Positions 51,918 to 61,056 of a DNA stretch of 64,000 nucleotides are shown one piece after another. The stretch's first letter is position 1. Each line of letters opens with the position of its first letter. Source of the DNA: an uncultured bacterium (GTDB lineage: Bacteria > Bacillota > Clostridia > Lachnospirales > Lachnospiraceae); the NCBI GenBank assembly GCA_947177425.1, contig CAMWUN010000012.1, positions 1 through 64,000 of the forward strand, written 5' to 3'. Made by a program: the position numbers and the translations under genes. Under the pieces are notes generated by a model that had not been told where the DNA came from, ran no database searches, and was given only the letters and a program-made list of their open reading frames with translations.

Positions 51918-52877
51918 ATGAAAATTGTTGTTTTGGAAAGGAATAGTGTGGGACTGGACATTTCGGTGGATGAGATTGGAACTCTCGGCGAGGTGACGAT
52001 GTATCCCAACACTACGGCAGCAGATGTAAAAGAAAAGGTCAGGGATGCTGAAATTATTGTTGCCAATAAGGCGCCTTTAAATGAAGAAACTTTAAAGGAT
52101 GCAGCGGATGTGAAGCTGATCTGCGAGTTTGCCACAGGTTATGACAATGTTGACCTGGCTTACTGCAGAAGCAGGGGAATCAAAGTGGCCAATGTGGTGA
52201 ATTATTCTACGGATGCAGTGGCACAGCATACATTTGCCCTTTGCTTTTATGTGCTGGAGAAGCTTAAGCATTATGATGAGTATGTAAAGTCCGGGGCATA
52301 TGCCGCCCAGGAACGCTTTTCCAATTTTGACCTTCCTTTTACGGAACTTGCAGGAAAGACCTGGGGAATTGTGGGGATGGGTAATATTGGAAGAAAGACG
52401 GCGTCTATCGCCCGGGCGTTTGGGTGCAGGGTTATCTTTTACTCCGCTTCCGGCAGCAGCACCTGCACGGAGTATGAAAGGGTGGACTTTGATACGCTTT
52501 TAAGGGAAGCGGACTTTTTATCTCTTCACTGCCCCCTAAGCGACAGGACAAGGAACCTGATTGACATGGAAGCCCTTAAGAAAATGAAAAAAAGCGCCAT
52601 ATTAATCAATGTGGCCAGAGGCCCGGTGGTAAATGACAAAGATTTGTATGAAGCGCTGACGAAAGGGTATATTGCGGGAGCGGGGCTGGATGTGACTGGT
52701 ACGGAGCCTATGAAGGACAGTAACCCTTTAAGCCGGATAAAGGACAGTAATAAGCTGATTATTACGCCCCATCTGGCCTGGGCAAGCACCGAAGCGAGAG
52801 AGCGGTGCGTGTCTGAAACCTGTAAAAATATTGAAAGCTTTCTTAAAGGCATGGACAGAAATATTGTAAATAAATAA
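51918..52877 (+). CDS. D-isomer-specific 2-hydroxyacid dehydrogenase
   Basis: 319 residues, NAD-dependent. Rossmann motif GIVGMGNIGRKTASIARAFG, then catalytic Arg in LINVARGPVV, Glu in GLDVTGTEP and His in ITPHLAWAS. Members reduce 2-oxo acids such as hydroxypyruvate, glyoxylate or pyruvate; the substrate is not identifiable. It ends 15 bp before the deaminase gene, so it is probably in one transcription unit with it. Confidence 0.9.
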   Translation: MKIVVLERNSVGLDISVDEIGTLGEVTMYPNTTAADVKEKVRDAEIIVANKAPLNEETLKDAADVKLICEFATGYDNVDLAYCRSRGIKVANVVNYSTDAVAQHTFALCFYVLEKLKHYDEYVKSGAYAAQERFSNFDLPFTELAGKTWGIVGMGNIGRKTASIARAFGCRVIFYSASGSSTCTEYERVDFDTLLREADFLSLHCPLSDRTRNLIDMEALKKMKKSAILINVARGPVVNDKDLYEALTKGYIAGAGLDVTGTEPMKDSNPLSRIKDSNKLIITPHLAWASTEARERCVSETCKNIESFLKGMDRNIVNK

Positions 52878-52892
52878 AAATGGAGGATTAGA

Positions 52893-54194
52893 ATGGGAAT
52901 TGTACTGAAAAGCATTCTGGCAGTATTGCCGGAAGGGGAAAAGGATGCAGTGAGGGAAACGGATATTTATATTGAGGGAAGCCGGATTGCTGCTATTGGA
53001 CAGAAACCGGAAGGATTTAAGGAGGAGAAGGTGATTGACGGGAAGGACAGGCTTGCCATACCTGGGCTGATTAACTGCCACACCCACTCTTATATGTCTT
53101 TTATGAGGAATGTGGCTGATGATTTAAGTTTTATGGACTGGCTGTTTGGAACCATTGACCCGATTGAACAGAAAATGACCGATGAAGACACTTACTGGGG
53201 AGCGTGCCTTGCAATTATCGAGATGATGAAAAGCGGTACCACCTGTTTTAACGACATGCAGATGAATATCCATCAGACTACAAAGGCGGTAAAAGAGTCC
53301 GGTATGCGCGCGGTGATATCCAGAGGGCTGGTAGGAGAAGGAGATAATGAGGCAGGGCAGATGCGGCTTTGCCAGGCATATGAAGAGAGGGATGCGGCAA
53401 AAGACTGCGACAGACTGACCTTTATGCTTGGCCCTCACGCGCCATATACCTGCGATGATGCTTATATGCGTATTGTTTCCGGCGAGGCAAAGAAAAACCA
53501 CATGGGAATCCATGTGCATCTTTCAGAAAGTGAAAGCGAGATACAGCAGATTAAAGAGAAATATGGATGTTCTCCGATTGAGATGGCAGATAAAAACGGT
53601 TTGTTTGACGTTCCGGCAATTGCCGCGCACTGTGTGCAGATTACGGAAAGCGACATGGATATTCTGAAAGCAAAGAATGTCAGCGTGGTGACGAATCCTG
53701 CCAGCAATATGAAACTGGGCAATGGCTTTGCCCCTGTTCCTGAAATGCTGGAAAAGGGTATTAATGTGTGCCTGGGAACAGACGGCGCGGCCAGCAATAA
53801 CAGCCTGAACCTGTTCCATGAGCTGAGCCTCCTTACCCTGATTCATAAGGGAGTGAAAAAGACTCCCCAGTGTGTCAGCGCAGGGGAAGGTTTCCGCATT
53901 GCTACCATAAACGGAGCAAGGGCGCTGGGGCTTGAGAAAGAGACGGGCTCTCTTGAAGCGGGGAAAAAGGCGGACATTGCAATCCTTAATCTGAATACCC
54001 CTTCCCTGACACCCAGAAATAATCTGATAGCAGGACTTTCTTATTCGGCAAATGGTTCCGAAGTGGAGACAGTTATCATAGACGGAAAAGTAACGATGGA
54101 AAACAGAAAAGTGCTGACGCTGGATGAGGAACTGGTATATCAGAAGGTAAATGAGATTATCGTACGCATGGGACTGGACAAAAAAGAATATTAA
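52893..54194 (+). CDS. mtaD: 5-methylthioadenosine/S-adenosylhomocysteine deaminase
   Basis: 433-residue amidohydrolase of the MtaD/DadD/SsnA-like group. Zinc ligands: HTHSYMSFMRN, HVHLSES and the later AAHCVQITESD, with CLGTDGAASNNSLNLFHE. It deaminates SAH to S-inosylhomocysteine, or MTA to methylthioinosine. The adjacent adenosylhomocysteinase-type gene makes SAM recycling the likely role. GGAGG lies upstream of the ATG. Confidence 0.9.
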   Translation: MGIVLKSILAVLPEGEKDAVRETDIYIEGSRIAAIGQKPEGFKEEKVIDGKDRLAIPGLINCHTHSYMSFMRNVADDLSFMDWLFGTIDPIEQKMTDEDTYWGACLAIIEMMKSGTTCFNDMQMNIHQTTKAVKESGMRAVISRGLVGEGDNEAGQMRLCQAYEERDAAKDCDRLTFMLGPHAPYTCDDAYMRIVSGEAKKNHMGIHVHLSESESEIQQIKEKYGCSPIEMADKNGLFDVPAIAAHCVQITESDMDILKAKNVSVVTNPASNMKLGNGFAPVPEMLEKGINVCLGTDGAASNNSLNLFHELSLLTLIHKGVKKTPQCVSAGEGFRIATINGARALGLEKETGSLEAGKKADIAILNLNTPSLTPRNNLIAGLSYSANGSEVETVIIDGKVTMENRKVLTLDEELVYQKVNEIIVRMGLDKKEY

Positions 54195-54301
54195 GCAGGT
54201 TTCCCGCCTGTTTTTTATTAAAAGTGATGATAGGACAGACGACCATCACTATAATAAAAATTCGGCTGAAAATTCTTATAATTTTATTGGAGGAAATGGA
54301 A

Positions 54302-55552
54302 ATGAACAGTGAAATCAGAGACATTAATTTGGCCGAATCCGGTGAACGCAAGATTGAGTGGGTGAAAAGGAACTGCGACCTTTTGCGCACGCTGGAAGAA
54401 GAGTTCGGCAAAACCAGACCTTTTGAGGGAAAGAAGATAGCCCTTTCCGTCCACCTGGAAGCAAAGACCGCATATCTGTGCCTGGTGTTAAAAGCAGGAG
54501 GCGCGCAGATGTTCGTGACAGGCTCCAATCCCCTATCCACCCAGGATGATGTGGCTGCAGCGCTGGTAAAAGCAGGACTTGAGGTACATGCATGGTATGA
54601 CTGCACGTCGGAAGAGTACCACGCCCACATCCGCCACGTGCTGGAGGCCGGCCCTAATATTATTATTGATGACGGGGGCGATTTAGTAAACATGGTTCAT
54701 ACCCAGATGCCGGAACTGATACCTGCCATTATCGGCGGCTGTGAGGAAACCACCACAGGCATTATCCGTCTGGAAGCGATGAACCGTGCAGGGGAACTGA
54801 AATTCCCCATGGTCCGTGTCAACAATGCAGACTGCAAGCACTTATTTGATAACCGTTATGGAACGGGACAGTCTGTATGGGACGGCATTAACAGGACGAC
54901 GAACCTGATTGTAGCCGGCAAGATTGTCGTAGTGGCCGGATATGGATGGTGCGGTAAAGGTACTGCCATGAGAGCCAAAGGGTTAGGCGCAAGAGTAATC
55001 GTAACGGAAATTGATCCTATCAAGGCCATTGAAGCTGTCATGGACGGATTTGATGTAATGCCCATGAATGAGGCCGCAAAGGTTGGAGATTTCTTCGTAA
55101 CAGTTACAGGATGCGATAAGGTAATTGATGAGGAAGACTTCAAGGTCATGAAAGATGGGGCGATTCTCTGCAATGCAGGACATTTTGACTGCGAAATTGA
55201 CATGGCAAGGCTTAGGGAAATCGCAGTGGAGACCAGGGAGCAGAGAAAGAACATTATGGGGTACAAACTTCCTACCGGACAGTGGATTTTCGTTCTGGCA
55301 GAGGGGCGCCTGGTAAATCTGGCGGCCGGAGACGGGCATCCCGCAGAGATTATGGATATGAGTTTTGCCATCCAGGCATTATCTGCAAAGTATCTGGTAG
55401 AACATGGCAGTGAACTGGAAGAAAAGCTGATTGATGTGCCCAGAACGGTTGACCAGGATGTAGCAAAGAGAAAGCTGGCATTTCTTGGTAAGGAGATTGA
55501 TGTCCTTACGCCGGAACAGGAAAAGTATTTAAACAGCTACACGCTGGAATAA
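54302..55552 (+). CDS. ahcY: adenosylhomocysteinase family (S-adenosyl- or S-inosyl-homocysteine hydrolase)
   Basis: 416 residues. NAD-binding motif VVVAGYGWCGKGTAMRAKGLGARVIVTEIDPIKAIEA; substrate-region motifs LEAKTAYLCLVLKAGGA, NADCKHLFDNRYGTGQS, and GHFDCEID/GEGRLVNLAAGDGHP-like segments. The C terminus ends ...LNSYTLE and lacks the KPDHYRY tail of eukaryote-type enzymes, as in the shorter archaeal/Thermotoga group. With the deaminase next door, it may use S-inosylhomocysteine. Start at 54302 has GGAGG 8 nt upstream; the longer frame from 54224 is non-coding. Confidence 0.92.
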   Translation: MNSEIRDINLAESGERKIEWVKRNCDLLRTLEEEFGKTRPFEGKKIALSVHLEAKTAYLCLVLKAGGAQMFVTGSNPLSTQDDVAAALVKAGLEVHAWYDCTSEEYHAHIRHVLEAGPNIIIDDGGDLVNMVHTQMPELIPAIIGGCEETTTGIIRLEAMNRAGELKFPMVRVNNADCKHLFDNRYGTGQSVWDGINRTTNLIVAGKIVVVAGYGWCGKGTAMRAKGLGARVIVTEIDPIKAIEAVMDGFDVMPMNEAAKVGDFFVTVTGCDKVIDEEDFKVMKDGAILCNAGHFDCEIDMARLREIAVETREQRKNIMGYKLPTGQWIFVLAEGRLVNLAAGDGHPAEIMDMSFAIQALSAKYLVEHGSELEEKLIDVPRTVDQDVAKRKLAFLGKEIDVLTPEQEKYLNSYTLE

Positions 55553-55593
55553 ATACGGAATAAGGGGGGAAGTTCAGGGGAGGGTGATTTTAA

Positions 55594-57318
55594 GTGAAGC
55601 AAAAAACAAGGAGAGCGGGAGTCAAAGTAAAAATCCTGTTGCCGTCAAGTCTGCTGGTTATCGCAATATGCCTGGTCATGGGGATAAATATCTTCCGCCA
55701 TATGGAAGAATCTATGGTAAAAATAGGGCTGGAGCAGGCAGACATGGCGGCGGTCCTTGCCGTGAAGCAGTTAGACGGAGACATGGTGGCATTAATAGGG
55801 CCGGACAGTGAAGGGAAGGAAGAGTACCAGACACTTCTTGTACAGATGAGAGAGCTGAAAGAAGACTGTGGAGTGGCCTTTATGTATACCCTTTACACAG
55901 ACGGGAAGCAGGTATACTACGGTGTGGACACAGATGCAACCAGCAGCCAGTCCAGCCCGGGAGACATATTTGAAGTCTCCTATGAAGAACTTAGGGATGT
56001 TTTTCAGGGCAGTAAGTATGTGCAGGACTATATAGACCATACAGAGGATGGAGACCTTGTTTCTGTCTATCAGCCTGTTCTGGACAGCAGCGGGAAGGTG
56101 GTGGCTGTTCTTGGATGCGATTACGACGCGGACAATGTGGTGTCCGCCTTAAATGAAGCAAGGGAATGGGTGATTGGACTGGGAAGCATCTGCCTTGTGA
56201 TTTCAGTTATCTGTCTGAATATTATTGTTGGAAGGATTATGAGAAGCCTTCGCATTGTTGATAAGAAGATTTATGAACTTGTCCACAATAAAGGAGATCT
56301 TACCCAGAAGCTGGAAGTCAGAACCGGAGATGAGATGGAACTGATTGCAGACAATGTAAATGCATTGCTGGAATTTATCAGGCAGATTATGCTGAACATT
56401 GCAAATAATTCCCAAAATCTTGCCAAATCATCGGAGCATATTGTCCAGAATCTGTACAACGCAGAAGGCAGCATAACAGATGTATCCGCCACGATGGAGC
56501 AGATGAGTGCGGCAATGGAAGAGACAAGCAGCTCTCTTGGGCAGGTTCACGCCGCCATTGAAGAAATTTCCCGCACCATTGAGGCTATTTCCCAAAAGGC
56601 AGACAGCGAGAGGGACTCTTCAAAAGCGATTTATGAGAAAGCGAAGGAAGTCTATGAGACGGCAGTTATAAGCCAGAAAAATGCCAAACAGCAGGCAGAG
56701 CAGATGATTTCTTCCGTCAACGAAAAGATAGAGAAGTCAAGGGCTGTTGAGGAGATTGGCGGTCTGACTGCCCAAATCATAAATATTACCAGCCAGACTA
56801 ATCTGCTGGCCCTGAATGCAAGTATAGAAGCTGCCAGGGCGGGAGAAGCAGGAAAAGGGTTTGCGGTTGTTGCAGATGAAATTGGTAAACTGGCAACAGA
56901 TTCTGCCAAGGTTGCAGCCGAAATACGGACAGTGAGCGCGAATGTTACGGAAGCAGTCAATGAACTTTCCAGGGAAGCAGAAAATATGCTGAAATTTATG
57001 GAAAAAGTGGCAATGGGCGGATATGAGAAACTTTTGGAGACCAGCGGGAACTACCAGAAGGACGTTGAAAGCATGACTGTTATTATGCGGGAATTTGCAG
57101 AAGAAAGCCAACAGGTCCGGGAAAATATTGACAGTATCAGGGAAACTGCTTCCATGCTCAATGATGTTGTGGAAGATAACGCAAAAGGCGTCGTAAATGT
57201 GGCCGAGAGATCCACGGAACTGACGGTAAGTATGCGGGACATCAGTGCTGAGGCAGATGCAAATATGGCGGTTTCAAACCAGTTGAATGAAGAAGTAGCA
57301 AAATTCAGGTTACAATAA
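55594..57318 (+). CDS. methyl-accepting chemotaxis protein
   Basis: 574 residues, GTG start with GGAGGG 9 nt upstream. Transmembrane helix ~10-30, an extracellular sensor region of ~155 residues (Cache-like; [19 protein letters not shown]), helix 2 ~190-212, HAMP (~213-265), and a long coiled-coil signalling domain with the tip [41 protein letters not shown]. It reports a ligand to CheA/CheW. It supports the view, with the flagellin, that the organism is motile. Confidence 0.95.
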   Translation: MKQKTRRAGVKVKILLPSSLLVIAICLVMGINIFRHMEESMVKIGLEQADMAAVLAVKQLDGDMVALIGPDSEGKEEYQTLLVQMRELKEDCGVAFMYTLYTDGKQVYYGVDTDATSSQSSPGDIFEVSYEELRDVFQGSKYVQDYIDHTEDGDLVSVYQPVLDSSGKVVAVLGCDYDADNVVSALNEAREWVIGLGSICLVISVICLNIIVGRIMRSLRIVDKKIYELVHNKGDLTQKLEVRTGDEMELIADNVNALLEFIRQIMLNIANNSQNLAKSSEHIVQNLYNAEGSITDVSATMEQMSAAMEETSSSLGQVHAAIEEISRTIEAISQKADSERDSSKAIYEKAKEVYETAVISQKNAKQQAEQMISSVNEKIEKSRAVEEIGGLTAQIINITSQTNLLALNASIEAARAGEAGKGFAVVADEIGKLATDSAKVAAEIRTVSANVTEAVNELSREAENMLKFMEKVAMGGYEKLLETSGNYQKDVESMTVIMREFAEESQQVRENIDSIRETASMLNDVVEDNAKGVVNVAERSTELTVSMRDISAEADANMAVSNQLNEEVAKFRLQ

Positions 57319-57356
57319 ACTATTTTATTCAGCAAAAAGCTATAGGAGGGATATTT

Positions 57357-57998
57357 ATGCAGGAAGAAATTAAAATCAAATCAAAAACACATTCTAAGGT
57401 TGTTTTGAAAGCAATACCGGGGCACTTTGTTACACCAAACTCCCATGTAAATTATTTTTTGGATATGACTACATTAAAATGCAGACTCAGCGAATCTCTG
57501 GCAGCAGCGAAAGCCCTTGGAGAGCAGATTGCAACTACGACAGTGGTGGATACGATTGTATGTATTGACGGTACTGAGATTATCGGTGCATTTCTTGCAG
57601 AGGAACTGACAAGGGCAGGGGTCTACTCCATGAATGCCCACAATACAATTTATATTGTGACCCCTGAATATTCAAACTCAGGACAACTTCTTTTCAGAAA
57701 AAACATGGTTCCCATGATTAAGCACAAAAATGTGCTGATTCTGATGGCTTCGGCAACTACAGGAAAGACTATCCTGAAGCTTTCCCGTGCTCTCGGCTAT
57801 TATGATGCCAAGATTAATGGAATCAGTTCCATATTCAGCGCGGCAAACAGCGTAATGGGGATTCCGATTAATGCGCTGTTCACCACCGCAGATATCCCGG
57901 ATTACAAATCCTACAACCCGGAAGACTGCCTTCTTTGCAGAGAAGGAGAGAAAGTGGATGCTTTTGCAAACGGCTTCGGGTATTCTCTGATTGACTAA
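57357..57998 (+). CDS. phosphoribosyltransferase-like protein with degenerate PRPP loop
   Basis: 213 residues with the overall pattern of type I phosphoribosyltransferases (orotate PRTase-like): VDTIVCIDGTEIIGAFLAEELTRAGV resembles the first PRTase core and NVLILMASATTGKTILKLSRALGYYDAKINGISSIF the PRPP-binding loop region. The two acidic residues that normally precede TTGxT (consensus VxxDDxxTTG) are replaced by LMASATTGK. A C-terminal CLLC pair is present. It may be a non-catalytic or altered-specificity member. It is 38 bp after the chemoreceptor. Confidence 0.6.
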   Translation: MQEEIKIKSKTHSKVVLKAIPGHFVTPNSHVNYFLDMTTLKCRLSESLAAAKALGEQIATTTVVDTIVCIDGTEIIGAFLAEELTRAGVYSMNAHNTIYIVTPEYSNSGQLLFRKNMVPMIKHKNVLILMASATTGKTILKLSRALGYYDAKINGISSIFSAANSVMGIPINALFTTADIPDYKSYNPEDCLLCREGEKVDAFANGFGYSLID

Positions 57999-58034
57999 TT
58001 AACGCTGCCATGTTTTGCGGGCCGGCGTATTAAC

Positions 58035-58068
58035 AAACGCTGGCGCGCGCTTTGCAAGCCGGCGTTTG
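58035..58068 (+). terminator. hairpin after the phosphoribosyltransferase-like gene
   Basis: AAACGCTGGC pairs with GCCGGCGTTT around a GC-rich loop. No strong T-run follows directly. Confidence 0.45.
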
Positions 58069-58073
58069 TAATA

Positions 58074-58119
58074 AAAACACCTCCAAAGAGGCATCAGCGC
58101 CGGCTTTGGAGGTGTTTTT
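58074..58119. terminator. bidirectional terminator
   Basis: AAAAACACCTCCAAAG pairs with CTTTGGAGGTGTTTTT, giving U-runs on both strands between convergent genes. Confidence 0.9.
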
Positions 58120-58132
58120 GATAATGAAAATC

Positions 58133-58306
58133 TTAGTTATAATTATTGATGCAGGGCTGGAACATGCTCTTGTCTATTCCGCATTCTGGACATACCCAGT
58201 CGTCCGGTAAATCTTCAAAAGCTGTGCCAGGGGCAATGCCGTGCTCGGGATCGCCGATTGCAGGATCGTAAGTGTAGCCGCAGGGATTACAAAAGTATTT
58301 TTGCAT
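58133..58306 (-). CDS. rubredoxin
   Basis: 57 residues: [20 protein letters not shown] and onward to [13 protein letters not shown]. Iron ligands C6, C9, C39 and C42 in the two CxxC(G) knuckles, with DDWVCPECG typical of rubredoxins. It is a small electron carrier, likely the donor for the peroxide-reducing rubrerythrin encoded just upstream on the same strand. GGAG lies before the ATG. The tail after the second knuckle is short and ends INNYN. Confidence 0.95.
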   Translation of the reverse strand: MQKYFCNPCGYTYDPAIGDPEHGIAPGTAFEDLPDDWVCPECGIDKSMFQPCINNYN

Positions 58307-58353
58307 AATTCATATCTCCTTATAAAATAATTTTAACAGAATTTATAGGGTTT

Positions 58354-58893
58354 TTAGCTGAAATATCTCTTTAAAAGTCCTTCAAATGCCTTTCCGTGGC
58401 GGGCTTCATCGCGGGCCATTTCATGCACGGTATCATGGATTGCGTCAAGGTTGGCAGCTTTTGCTCTCTTTGCAAGGTCAAATTTGCCTGCTGTAGCGCC
58501 GTTTTCAGCTTCCACTCTCATTTCAAGGTTTTTCTTGGTGGAGTCTGTAACGACTTCGCCTAACAGTTCTGCAAATTTTGCAGCATGTTCAGCTTCTTCA
58601 TAAGCAGCTTTTTCCCAGTATAAACCGATTTCAGGATATCCTTCCCTGTGGGCAACTCTTGCCATTGCAAGGTACATGCCGACTTCTGTACATTCACCAT
58701 TAAAGTTTGCTCTTAAATCTGCAACAATATCCTCGCTTACGCCTTGTGCAACGCCTACTACATGCTCGGCAGCCCATACCTTTTCATCAGCCTGTGCAGT
58801 AAATTTCTCTGCAGGCGCATTGCAGACAGGGCATTTCTCTGGTGCAGCATCTCCTTCATAAACATAACCACATACCTGACATACAAATTTCAT
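58354..58893 (-). CDS. reverse rubrerythrin (NADH-linked peroxidase)
   Basis: 179 residues with the order rubredoxin domain first (C5, C8, C21, C24) and then a four-helix diiron domain. Iron-ligand motifs: E in [34 protein letters not shown] and [10 protein letters not shown]. This is the reverse rubrerythrin arrangement of Clostridia, which reduces hydrogen peroxide and oxygen. It sits between rubredoxin and the PerR gene on the same strand. AAAGGAG lies before the ATG. Confidence 0.94.
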   Translation of the reverse strand: MKFVCQVCGYVYEGDAAPEKCPVCNAPAEKFTAQADEKVWAAEHVVGVAQGVSEDIVADLRANFNGECTEVGMYLAMARVAHREGYPEIGLYWEKAAYEEAEHAAKFAELLGEVVTDSTKKNLEMRVEAENGATAGKFDLAKRAKAANLDAIHDTVHEMARDEARHGKAFEGLLKRYFS

Positions 58894-58920
58894 AGTTTTA
58901 TTCTCCTTTTCTTTATATAA

Positions 58921-59343
58921 TTAATCCGGTAAGCCGTGCTGCCTGGCAACGTGGCGGCCGGATTTTTGTATACAATTGTTGCAGCGGCCATAAAAATAAG
59001 TTACCTGGCCTTCAATTTCACCTTCAAAATCTTTCCGGGCGGCTTCTGTCATCTGCTCTGTAACAGGAAGGCTTAAATCGCTTACGCCGCCGCATTCCGA
59101 ACAGACAAAATGGTAATGGGGTGAAGTATCATAATCAAAATGATCAATTCCGTCCCCTACCCGGAGCCTTGTGATTTCACCAATATCGGCAAGTAAAGTC
59201 AGATTCCGGTACACAGTTCCCAGACTGATGTTAGGAAAAGACTGCCTGACATTCATGTAAACGACATCTGCGGTAGGGTGGTCTTTTCTGGATGCCAGAA
59301 ATTCTTTAATGGAATCCCGCTGCTTACTGCGCTTAAGATTCAT
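58921..59343 (-). CDS. perR: PerR-type Fur family repressor
   Basis: 140 residues. Winged-helix N terminus (TADVVYMNVRQSFPNISLGTVYRNLTLLADIGEI) and a dimerisation domain with structural zinc cysteines C81, C84, C121 and C124. Regulatory iron-site candidates include H68 and the HxH pair H76/H78 with nearby Asp residues, as in PerR. It is 27 bp upstream of the rubrerythrin gene, so it probably represses itself and the peroxide genes until its Fe-bound histidine is oxidised. Confidence 0.88.
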   Translation of the reverse strand: MNLKRSKQRDSIKEFLASRKDHPTADVVYMNVRQSFPNISLGTVYRNLTLLADIGEITRLRVGDGIDHFDYDTSPHYHFVCSECGGVSDLSLPVTEQMTEAARKDFEGEIEGQVTYFYGRCNNCIQKSGRHVARQHGLPD

Positions 59344-59368
59344 AAATTTTCCTTTTTGTTTTGAAAAT

Positions 59369-59381
59369 AGTAATTATTACT
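59369..59381 (-). promoter_or_regulatory. Per-box-like palindrome upstream of perR
   Basis: AGTAAT-T-ATTACT is a perfect 6-1-6 palindrome 26 bp upstream of the perR start codon, similar in form to PerR/Fur boxes (AT-rich, 7-1-7 type). It suggests autoregulation. Confidence 0.6.
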
Positions 59382-59555
59382 GTTTTATTATATCTGATTG
59401 TCCCACGATGTCAATATTTCATTTTAATAATTTATAAAATTTTTATAGATTCATTTATTCTTTAATAACCAGCCCTGTCATGTATGTGTTATAATCGGTA
59501 TTAAAGATGTGCGGATTTAGATAACAGAAATAGCGGAAAAGGCAGGGATGTTAAT

Positions 59556-61034
59556 ATGAAGTTTAAAACCAGACTGGTTATCACGTTTCTGACAATTATT
59601 CTGCTGCCTCTGGTATTAGCCAGCACGGCCTTTATCATTATAGGCGGATTTCTTGTCAAGGAGCAGGAGGAATATGGATTTCGGAATAATGATTACAATA
59701 TGCTGATTGATCCTGCCCAGGCATCCAGGCTTATTTCGGATGAGATTTTTGATGAGGTCAATAAAATTCTGGATCGTGACCGTTCCGGCATGGAAGATGA
59801 AAAAATTCTCTCCCAGATTAACGAAAGGATTTCCAACAAATCTTCTTATATAATTGTAAGGAAGCAGAATGAACTTTTATATACGGGAAATGAACTGGCG
59901 GCAAATCAGATTTTTGAAAATCTTCCGGATTTTGATGAAGAAAATGTGCAGCAGGAGCAGCGACACAGTATTTATTATGACGATATGAAAAAGCTGGTAA
60001 GGCAGATAGATTTCTACTTTGCAGACGGCAGTGAAGGAAGCTTTTTTGTCATATCAAGAGCCAATTCTATCTTATCACGCAAACTGTTTGTAGATATGGC
60101 GATAGCCATTATGGTGATTTTGATTTTTACCAGTATGTTCCTGACCAACTGGATCAGCCGCGGGGTGTTTGCCCCAATCAATCAGTTGAATATTGCCATG
60201 CAGAATATTGCGGAAGGCAATCTGGAATACATGCTTCCAGACAAGGACGACGGGGAGATTGGAGAACTATACCGGAATTATGAGGATATGCGGCTGCGCC
60301 TTAAAGAGTCCACAGATGAAAAGATTTTGGCCGAAAAGCAGAATAAAGAACTGGTAAGCAATATTTCCCACGACCTTAAGACGCCGATTACGGCTATCAA
60401 GGGGTATGTGGAGGGCATCATGGACGGGGTGGCTGACACGCCGGAAAAGATGGATAAATATATCAGAACCATATATAATAAAGCTAATGACATGGACAGA
60501 CTGATTAATGAACTGACAGTCTATTCGGGAATTGATTCCAACCGGATTCCCTATCATTTCCATAAGATAAATGTCTCTGAATATTTTGGGGACTGTATTG
60601 AGGAGGTCGGGCTTGACCTGGAATCTAAAAATATTGAACTGAATTACTCCAATCTGGCAGCGCCGAATACGGTAATTATTGCGGATCCGGAACAGCTTAA
60701 AAGGGTAATCAACAATATTATAGGGAACAGCGTCAAATATCTTGATAAGGAAAAAGGGGAAATTGATATCCGGATTCTGGATGAGATAGACTCTATACGC
60801 GTGGAGATTGAAGATAATGGAAAGGGAATCGCGGCCAAAGACCTTCCCAAGATATTTGAGCGTTTTTACAGGACAGACACTTCCCGGAATTCCGCCCAGG
60901 GGGGAAGCGGCATAGGGCTTTCCATTGTCAAGAAAATTGTGGAAGACCACGGCGGATATATATGGGCCACAAGCAAGGAAGAAGAAGGTACCTGTATGCA
61001 TTTTGTAATCCGCAAATATCAGGAAGCAGAATAA
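59556..61034 (+). CDS. membrane sensor histidine kinase
   Basis: 492 residues. Helix 1 (~8-31), an extracytoplasmic sensor of ~140 residues, helix 2 (~178-200), HAMP (~200-250), HisKA with LVSNISHDLKTPITAIKGYVEGI, and HATPase_c with NNIIGNSVKYLD, EDNGKGIAAKD and GGSGIGLSIVKKIVEDHGG. It phosphorylates the response regulator encoded 22 bp downstream. The signal is unknown. Confidence 0.93.
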   Translation: MKFKTRLVITFLTIILLPLVLASTAFIIIGGFLVKEQEEYGFRNNDYNMLIDPAQASRLISDEIFDEVNKILDRDRSGMEDEKILSQINERISNKSSYIIVRKQNELLYTGNELAANQIFENLPDFDEENVQQEQRHSIYYDDMKKLVRQIDFYFADGSEGSFFVISRANSILSRKLFVDMAIAIMVILIFTSMFLTNWISRGVFAPINQLNIAMQNIAEGNLEYMLPDKDDGEIGELYRNYEDMRLRLKESTDEKILAEKQNKELVSNISHDLKTPITAIKGYVEGIMDGVADTPEKMDKYIRTIYNKANDMDRLINELTVYSGIDSNRIPYHFHKINVSEYFGDCIEEVGLDLESKNIELNYSNLAAPNTVIIADPEQLKRVINNIIGNSVKYLDKEKGEIDIRILDEIDSIRVEIEDNGKGIAAKDLPKIFERFYRTDTSRNSAQGGSGIGLSIVKKIVEDHGGYIWATSKEEEGTCMHFVIRKYQEAE

Positions 61035-61056
61035 AGATTTATAGGGAGGAAAGGGT

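Noticed and set aside
54224-54301. Upstream extension of the ahcY frame
   Set aside because: The ATG at 54302 has GGAGG at proper spacing and matches the normal family start; the extension is AT-rich intergenic sequence.
60267-61001. A 244-codon minus-strand frame, and a similar one at 61102-61953
   Set aside because: Both are antisense to the two-component genes and have no recognisable protein features.
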